The position numbers were made by a program, and so were the translations under genes. Below are positions 37,401 through 46,700 of a DNA stretch of 64,000 nucleotides, piece after piece; positions within the stretch are counted from its first letter, which is position 1; each line of letters begins with the position of its first letter. Source of the DNA: Saturnia japonica (lineage: Eukaryota; Arthropoda; Insecta; Lepidoptera; Saturniidae); assembly GCA_033032175.1 (NCBI GenBank), contig CM065309.1, positions 18,848,001 through 18,912,000 of the forward strand, in the 5' to 3' direction. The notes under the pieces are model-generated. The model was given only the letters and a program-made list of their open reading frames with translations. It was not told the origin of the DNA and made no database searches.

Positions 37401-40400
37401 GCAACTCTGGGACCAAAAAATTTCGCAACATATCGCAATAACGGTCACTATTCACATTAATTGCTCGGCCTCGTTGATCTTCATGAAAATAAGGACCAAT
37501 TATGCCTTTAGCAGACATAGCGGCCCAAACAACGACCTTTGGGCTATGCAGGGGTCGTTCATGCTTTCGTCTCGGATTCCCCACTGCCCAGTACCGACAA
37601 TTCTGCTTATTAACATGACCATTCAGGTGAAAATTTGCTTCGTCACTGAACAGTATGTTGTTAAAGTTGTTAAATCGCTGCAGCATTTCGTTCGCAAAAT
37701 TCAGTCGATTAACATAGTCCGTATCCTTCAATTCTTGAACCAACTGAATTTTATAGGCTTTTAGATGTAAGTCTTTCTTTAAAATCGAATGTAAAGACGA
37801 TTTTTTGATGTTCAACGCTTGGCTTCGCTTTCGGATGGATAAAGACGGATTTTGACGAACCGACGCCTCAACTTCTTCAATTGTTTCTTCATCGCGAACT
37901 GAACGAGGACGACCAGAGTTTTGAATTTTAACTGTCGCACCTATATTCTCGAACATCCTGATCCATTTCCTAATGCTATCGTCACTTGGCGCGTGGCGTG
38001 TACGATATTCCGCACGATAGAGACGTTGAGCAGTCACTATTGAATCACCATTACGATAATACGCTCGTACGCAAAATGCGCGAACCCCTCCCCGCACCCT
38101 TTAGACGCCCCGTTTCGAATATGGCGCGAAAACAAATACCCGATACCCTTTCCGGACACCTTGTATATCAGGGATCTCTTCAAAATAATTTAAATTGGTT
38201 TCCTTTTTTGTTTACAATTATCTTGTTTTATGTTTGTTATAATTATGATAGAGAAATAGAGGAAGACGGAAGAAGGGATGGACCGTGTATATAATGGATA
38301 TGCGAATAAAAGGGGTGAATACTGAAATGGATAGAATTGGAAGGGGAAATCATTGTGCCAACCCTTGTTTTACTGATCTGTGGTGCTGACCCTACTTAGG
38401 TGAGTTAAGGGTAAGAAGAAGATATTTATTATAATTATTTTGTTAAGAATGTAGAATAATGTTAACACATTCATTAAAGCAGTAAATAGTTTCTGATGTA
38501 ATACTGACCTCAAATTAGCCAACTCTGAGCAAGAGTTAGCCAGAAGATAGTCGCCGCTGAGCAGTGCGATTTTGTTCCCGAACATCATGTCATCCGGCTC
38601 CTCTGGAGTACGGTGAGGTGCATTCATGTTCACCAAGCCTTTGTGAACCAGATGCGATGTGCGTATCATCTCTGTGACCTCAGCTAACGCACGTTGACTA
38701 AAACAATTATATGAATTACTAGCTGTGCCCGCGGCTGCACTCGCGTGGACTACATGGCAGAATGCCGTCAGTCGGGCACACGCGCGAATCGTGTTACACT
38801 CCCCCTCCCTCTTTATGGTTGATCATTAGAAGATAAGACATAATATACTCTTCTTGACTTTTGATATATTATACATTTTATACAGTGTAAGCCATTACAA
38901 GTCTTTTTATTTATTTGCGCGGTCACCTAATTATTTTTCTAAAATTAAAGTAGCCTAAGTTACTGCTTAGCATCAACTTTCTGCCAGTGAAAGTCCTATC
39001 AAAATCGGTCCAACCATGTCGGAGATTAGTCGGAACAAACAGACAGTTTTTTTATGGTTTTTTTTTGTTAAGGGTATCGTAGTTATAAATATATTTTCAT
39101 ATGCATTAAGTAACAACCTGTTGCACGGAAAACTTTGAGATTTGGCATTGTTAAAGTTTATATGAAGAAGGAGTGCAGAAAGCTAAAATTTTTCCTTAAT
39201 ATCTGTTACTTATATATTAAATTAAATAAACTAATATTGCGAATCCTAACCCGCCCAGTCCATTGAACTTAGAAACCTCGAAAATATTGACATTGTCACT
39301 CAACGAAAAGTGACAGCAAGTGATGTAGATAACATTCATTGTTTATGAATACTGTAAATATCAAACAGAAAATAGGTTATAATCAAAAGGTCGCAGGTCG
39401 AATTTTCACTTTAGGGCGAGCACTAGTAAAAATAAATTGCCAGTTTATAACATATACCTCTAGAACACACTGATCGAGTAACAGCGATCGAATAAGAACG
39501 AGAATCATCACATAAATGATCTCTATCTCTTAAATATTATTAAGTATCAGTAACTTAATCTAATACTATTGTGCGAGCAATTCTTGTATAATAATTTTAT
39601 TGGTTACGATACGGTTACGAGTAATCAAAAAGACTATAAACTGAAGAGATAAAAATGAACAAAATCATGCACCACGCATGAGTTACCTATCTATAGCTGT
39701 GTTGTATTGTTTCTTTTTAAAATGCATCGCCAAATGACGTAATATGGTAGCAAACGTTAATCTTGTTTACCTTATTAAACTTGTTTTAAAAACATAATAT
39801 CTTTTAAAATATTGCTATTTATTATAAAGTTAAATGAATTAATATTAAGTATGTTGTTACTTAACAAAACAATTTTTTTTTATCATTATAGGTTTAGCGT
39901 TGTGGCTAACTATCTTATCTGATTTTAACTGACGATATGGCTCGAAATGGTAGCACGCTAAGCCTAGTGGAAGACTGGCTCTCAAGTGCACCTATTGTTG
40001 TTTGGTGACAGATTTTCAACTTGAAGGTGGTAGCTAACCAATTGAAAATTAGAAAAAGCCGTACCACTAATCACCATTTTACCGTTTCATCACAATGTTT
40101 CTCCTTCACCGGAAGCTCGGGGTTATTGCAAGGATTCAACCTCACGTTGATCGACGCGGAGTCCGTACACGCTACTAACTGAACCATCATTGCTTCAATG
40201 CCAGATTGTCATTATGAAATTTTGTAATTAAGTAGGTTTGTTAAAATTAGTTCCCGAACCACGCTCGAACGGAACTGAGAACAGAGTGATGTTCCCAATA
40301 CAAAATCTGGTTCGGATTCGAATTCATCAGGAACATTGTATTAGTTATAATAGTTGCTGAAGAAACTTTACCTAATCTATTGGCCTCGTGGCGCAGTGGT

Positions 40401-43400
40401 CGTAAGCCCTACTATTAAGCCGAGAAGTTGCGGGTTCGATCACCGCATATGACTGACATTTGTGTGATAAGCGTAATTGTAAGTTGTATGTCTGGGTGTT
40501 GGATATCTATATAAGCTGCTTAGTTTCTATAGTACAAGCCTTGCTTAGTTTGTAATTAAATGGCCGTGTGTGAAATTGTCCCTGTACAGGACCAGACGAT
40601 GTGCGGGATCAGATGATTATTCCGGCCATACGACGAAATTATTATTTTCGTAATTTCCGCACTTTGCGATTACTGGATTGCCGAGTAAAATACGTCGATT
40701 CACTTTTAATTTTAACTTTTATTGAGCACTTATTTCGATTACACAATATTCACTTTGTTACTATTTAACAAGATAATTTTTAACAAAAAAGAAAATCAGC
40801 TCCCATGATTTTCAAGAGTTCCCTAGTGTATCTTCGAAGTTGAAAGTCCAATGCCAATGAAATTAAAATATGACCACCCTGAGGTATCCTCTATCCAACA
40901 AAAAAGAATCATTCAAATTGGTTTATTTATGGCTGAACATACATTAAAAATATATATACATTTAAATTGAGTAACCTTGCATCCTTTTTTGAAGTCTTAA
41001 AAAAAACTTATATTGTGTACTTAGCAATATTAAGTTGTCGGTTAAGACCTTTGCGTTAATCAAAGAACCATGTAGGTAATTCCATTTACATATTAACCTT
41101 ACATTTAAATGTATTTTGAAAGTTATAAATAAGTAGATAAGGTAAAGGTTCGTGTAAACTTTAGTTATGTTTCCGGATTATTTTATTATCTTGCTTTAGG
41201 TAATCGAGCTGGTGGAACCACTTTCATTTTTACATATCGGTACGTACTTCCCCGACTGTCTCTACGTGACAACTTAACCTTTGTTGTCATCGTCACTGAA
41301 AATAATCTTTACGAATGAGATCAACCTATATCAATAAATCTGTAGTTCTGTCTGTACATGTACTATTTGCATATTTTCAAATAAACGACTATATTATACT
41401 AGCGATCGCACTAAGGTCGAAATTCGACCAGCGACTTTTTGGTCATAGACTATTTTCTTTTTGATATTTGCGGTATACATGAACCTAAACAGTGAGTATT
41501 ATCTACATCACTTGCTGTCAATTTTCGTTGAGTGACAATGTCAATATTTTGGAGGGTCTAAGTTCAATGGCACAGGTCAGTATAGGATTCTTAGTACCTA
41601 TTAATTTATTTTATTTTATCTAATAATAATATTATAAAGAGGAAAGATTTGATTGTTTGTTTGTTTGTTTGCATTAAATAGGCTCCGAAACTACTGATCG
41701 ATTTGAACAATTCTTTCACTATTGGGAAGCTACACTATCCCAGAGTGACATACGCTACATTAAATTATCAAAAATATTAGGGATCCTTACTAATACTCCA
41801 ATAATGTAACCCAAGGTTTAAAAAAATTACCTAAAATATTCTTTACATCGCGTGCGCTGCGAAAATTATTGACGATAGAATAAAATAATGTACTACGACT
41901 TTACAGAACACATTATTATTTACAAAAAGTATCGCGACAGTATTCTCTAACTATTATAGTTATGCCACAATAAGTGTTCTTTTATTTTTAAAATTTCATT
42001 GACAAAACGACCCTATATTGTACGATATCGTAACAAAAAATATAGCGCACGGACCATGTGGAGAGCATAATTTAACAGCACCACGTATGAAAAACGGTAT
42101 CTGTACAAAAAAGTACCCTCGACGTTTCGTCAACGATACCCAAACCAGAGAGGACGGATATCCAGTTTATTGTAGTATAGTTTATATCCGAAAAATGGAG
42201 GACAGTGCGCTACGCTAAATATCACAGGAAGTAGGTTCAATATAGATAATAGATGAATTGTCCCTTATTCTCCACTATTGTGTAGGACGTTTAACGCTCA
42301 CATAAATGTGGAGTACTGCCACTCAGTTCCAGCCATCAATTAAATTTGTAAGTATATATCGGATCTGACCAAGTACTTTTAGCATCATAAACCCAAATGG
42401 AAACTACGTGAATGGCTGGTAAATAAGTACATCAGAAGCGAATATGGCGAATATTGAAATTTCCGATCCACGAGCGGCATTCAACTGTCTTGCGTTAGCT
42501 GTCCACTTAGAAAATGGCCAAAGGGTTTATTTTACCGCAGAAACGGCTGAACAAGTAGCCCAAAACCCACGTAAAACTACTTTGCAGGCTTTCTTCGAGC
42601 TCTGTAATGAAAATGAATTCGCGAAGATACTTCTAAAATACAAAGTCCCGCAATACTACACATGGGCTAATAATAAATTCACAAGAAAGAGGCGTGGTGT
42701 GGACGTGGTTGGCCATCCAGGCATAAAAAAGATGTCGCTTTAGGAAGAGTCTACGGTGTAAATCCTTCTCAATCAAGGTGTTTTTATCTTAGGATGTTGC
42801 TACATCATGTTCACGGTCCAACCTCATTCGACTACTTAAAAACCGTTGAGGGAGTTCTCAAAGGGACCTATCAAGCAGCTTGCCAGTCCAAATTTAAGCA
42901 GAAATCGTGATATTCTTTTGGATGAGTCGCTAGGCCAAATAGTCCATAATTTAGAAATTTTAATAGATGCAGTATACCCTGACATTGAAAATTTGCACGA
43001 AAAGAACTTTCGTTGGTTGTGTTCTAAGGCAATAGTGACATCTAGGAATGATACGGTGATTGAAATAAACAATTTGATTATTCAAAAAGTCCCCGGCCAA
43101 ATAAAAAATTACAAATCGATCGACACTAACTAATATCGAAGACGCAATCCATTACCCACAGGAATTTTTAAATTATCTAAACCGTTCTGGACTGCCACCA
43201 CATGAATTAACGTTAAAAAGCAGCAAAATAAAACAACGTCAAATATCGTTTACAGGAAAGCTCTGACTCAATAAATTGAATGGCTTTTGTTATATATATA
43301 GGATCAAAATTAAACACTTATTAAAAAATAACAAAAAAAATATATAAAAAATAACAAAAAAATCATTCAAATAAAAATAAAAGTTCATTAAAATAATAAT

Positions 43401-43711
43401 ATTCAAACTTCCTTCATAATTTTCTTTTTTTAGTAACTTGACGCAAATAGAAGGGTTTATTCTTGTGTATTATAATTTTTAATTTTGAAATTTCTGTTAA
43501 ATACCCGTGCGAAGCCGGTGCGGGCCGCTAGTATTTAATATATTATTAGTAACAGATATTATAGATAAATTTTAGCTTTCTGCACTTCTTCTCCATATAA
43601 AGTTTAACCATGCCAAATCTTATAGCCTTCCGTGTACGCAATATGCTTAAAAAGGGGTAGAAAGCTTTTGCTTTACGTATCTATTAATATATAGATTAAG
43701 TGAGCAATTCT

Positions 43712-43754
<43 letters not shown>

Positions 43755-46700
43755 TTTCTCGGGAACAGCTCCAACGATTTGGATGAAACTTTGTATGTAT
43801 TTAGAAAATATTTTACATTCCAAGTTTACTTAGATGGGTGAGGCTCTTTTTCTGTAAGACACCGATTGAAGCTCGCTCGCCAACTTAATGATCAAAATAT
43901 AATATCATTTTTTTGTCAGTCTGTTTGTTTGTATGTCATAAATCAGAAACGGTTGGTCGATTTTTATGAAACTGTGTTTAAGAGTTGCCAATTTATAGGC
44001 TATAGGAATTTTTAATAAAGTAAAAATAAAATTACTGAATGAAAATAATTGTATTGATCCTTGAACAACTTTTAAAATCTCTAATTTAGTCATTGAGTGA
44101 GGAGAGTTTTGACAAGCAAGTGTGGAAGTGTATGATCAAATGACGGCCCTGGGTGACGGGATCTCAAATTTTTTCTTGCCAACTACAAATGCCGCTTACG
44201 AAACAACGCTTGACCGTTTAGTGTTTCGTAAAGACATCAACGACAAAGTAAACTAAACAAGAAACTTTCAAATTTTAAGTGTTAGTTAGAATAGGCCCAA
44301 CAAACCAAATGCATTCACGTAGCTACTAGCGTTATCCCTTAGGGGGGCAGCCATCCACATGATCAGACACTACGCCAATTTTTTTTTTAAGGTAAAAATA
44401 ATAAGAACAGTAAGTATTAGGTATTTACCTATGAAATTGCCGTTTTGTATGAAAAAATTTAAACTAATTTTTTTCTTGTTATTTCTATTTGTATTAATCG
44501 AAGTAATCACCCATGCAATCAATGCATCTTTGCAAGCGCAGTGGCAGTTTATTGATGCCCTTCTTAAAGAAATCAGCTGGACGGGAGGCAACAAATTCTT
44601 CAAAGGCATTTTGTACTGCCTCTCGGGTATTGAATTTTTTTCCCGCCAAGGAGTTATCCAAATTCTGGAAAAAGTAGTAGTCTGTAGGCACAAGGTCTAG
44701 GGAGTAGGGCGGATAACAGAGAACTTCCAACCCCAGTTCTTGCAACTTGGAGACCGTCTGCTGTGCAGTACGAGGTCACGCGTTGTCGTGCAGGAGCAGC
44801 GGAGACGAGCGATTGACCTATGCTGGTTGGAGATGTGCCAGTTTCTCCATCATTGTGTTCAGTTCTTCACAGTACACATCTGTAGTAATGCTCACCCCGT
44901 TTGGTAAGAAGCTGTGATGAATCACACCGGCGCTAGACCACCAAACAGTGACCATCACTTTTCTAGGGGTAAGTTTTCGTTTAGGGCATTGTTTAGGTGC
45001 TGAACCAGGATCCAACCAACTTGCTGAGCGCTTGCGGTTATCAAACAGAATCCATTTTTCATCGCAGGTAACAATGCGGTTCAAAATTCCTTCATTTGTA
45101 TGTCTGTTGAGCAGTGCAAGGCACGTCTCGACGCGTACTTCGCGCTGGCGATCATTGAGTTCGTGGGGCACCCATTTGTCAAGCTTTTTTACTTTGCCAA
45201 TTTGACGCAAATGGGCCAATACTGTTTTGACGCTAACGTCGAAAGCTGCTGCTAATTCAGCCGTAGATTGTGTATCATCAGCTTCCACAATCGCCTTTAA
45301 TTCCTCATTGTCGACCAAAGTCTTCGGACGACCGCGAGGTTCATTTTTCAGGTCGAAATTCCCAGAACGGAAGCGATCAAACCAATAACAGGTGGTGCGT
45401 TGGTTAGTAGTGTTAGCTCCGTAAACGTCGTTGATGTTGCGTGCCGCTTGTGCCACATTGCTGCCACGACGGTACTCATATTCCATAATTACTCGAATTT
45501 TTAACGTATCCATGATGACAAAAAAGATTCAAATGCGATGAAAATGTAACACTAATCAATAAACAAATGACTACTTTTGAAAAAAGGATTCCATGTTTTT
45601 CAAATAAAATTAATTTGAAATTAGAATTCTTAGCCGAACAAAAATTATTTTGATTTTAAATAGCCAGTACTGCAGAACGGCAATTTCATAGGTAAAGACC
45701 TATTATATTCCTTTAATACTATCGATTTTTCTAGAGTGGGCAATTACTTTTTTAAGGTGAGCATTGCCCCCCCAATGGCCCACCCAAACTACGCCCATTC
45801 ATTCATTTGAATGGATTTTAAGCTCCAACGGGCATGTAGAGTAGTAATCGATATAAGCAGGTATAATAATAGCTAAGTGTAAGTCGCGCAATAAGGGTTG
45901 TTTTTCTCCCCTTCCACCACACAATATATATTAGTATTATGTAGATACCTATTTAGTAAAAAAAAAAATTATATTAATTTAGGGGTCTTTTATGGTTGAA
46001 CGCTTGCCCGGTTTTTATTATCTGTTAATTTAATTTAAGGTTTGCATTATAATTACATCAATTTCGAAGCTTTCAACTATGTATTAAAGTTTACAACAGA
46101 ACAAAACAAAAATAACGTTGAAAAAAGAAAACATATTTCTCAACATGTTCGCCGTAATAACACATATACTGCAAAAATTGTAACCAGTTACTGTTCAAAA
46201 GTTACAGTCCTTTATGGACAGAATGGCTCAGACCAAATCTTATTATTTTGGTCTGAGCAGAGTGGACAGGTAGATTTAGTTTAGTATTAAGGTTTATTAC
46301 GAAATCTTTTCATGTAGGGAATCCCGAACCTCCTGTTTAGTTAAGTAACAATGCAATATAAAAACTTAGACAAACTAAATTGAATTATATTATCTAAATA
46401 ACTTCCTCACACACCGCTTTTATTAGCCTATAGGCTTTTTTTCTTTGTAATTAATGGCAACTGTGTTCATCCACAATTCTACTGAAGATAAGTGAATAGA
46501 ATATTTTTTTAATTATTATTGTAATCATGAAACATCGCTTTATCAAGATGGCAGCTACATTGTCAAAGCGGTCCAGCGAGATTTTCCGGCAACTTGAAAT
46601 GCATGTTCCTAGTTGTTACATACTATATACATTTTACATTTTCTCTGATTACTAAACTATAAATTATTTTCCATTATTCTTTTGGCTGTTGCTTTTATAT

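Larger units (their letters stand above)
36778..38190 (+). repeat. Interspersed repeat (copy 2) split by a transposon
   Basis: Segment 36778-36919 runs up to CTTCGAAGATA, then resumes at 38164 with TATCAGGGATCTCTTCAAAA. The uninterrupted copy at 15501-15535 reads across this junction, giving a natural empty site. Confidence 0.65.
41399..43695 (-). mobile_element. Helitron-like element split by another Helitron
   Basis: Minus-strand ends: TC (43695) and CTAG (41399), A and T flanks as expected. Without the nested element (41619-43531) about 384 bp remain, matching the copy at 4672. The junction ATTTTAT/TATTTAATATATTA restores the uninterrupted sequence seen at 4869-4890. Confidence 0.75.

Noticed and set aside
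43714..43752. (AT)n run as a regulatory or origin element
   Set aside because: It is a simple microsatellite inside a SINE fragment.
44359..45205. Plus-strand open frames across mariner B (likewise across C and A)
   Set aside because: They are antisense shadows of the transposase.
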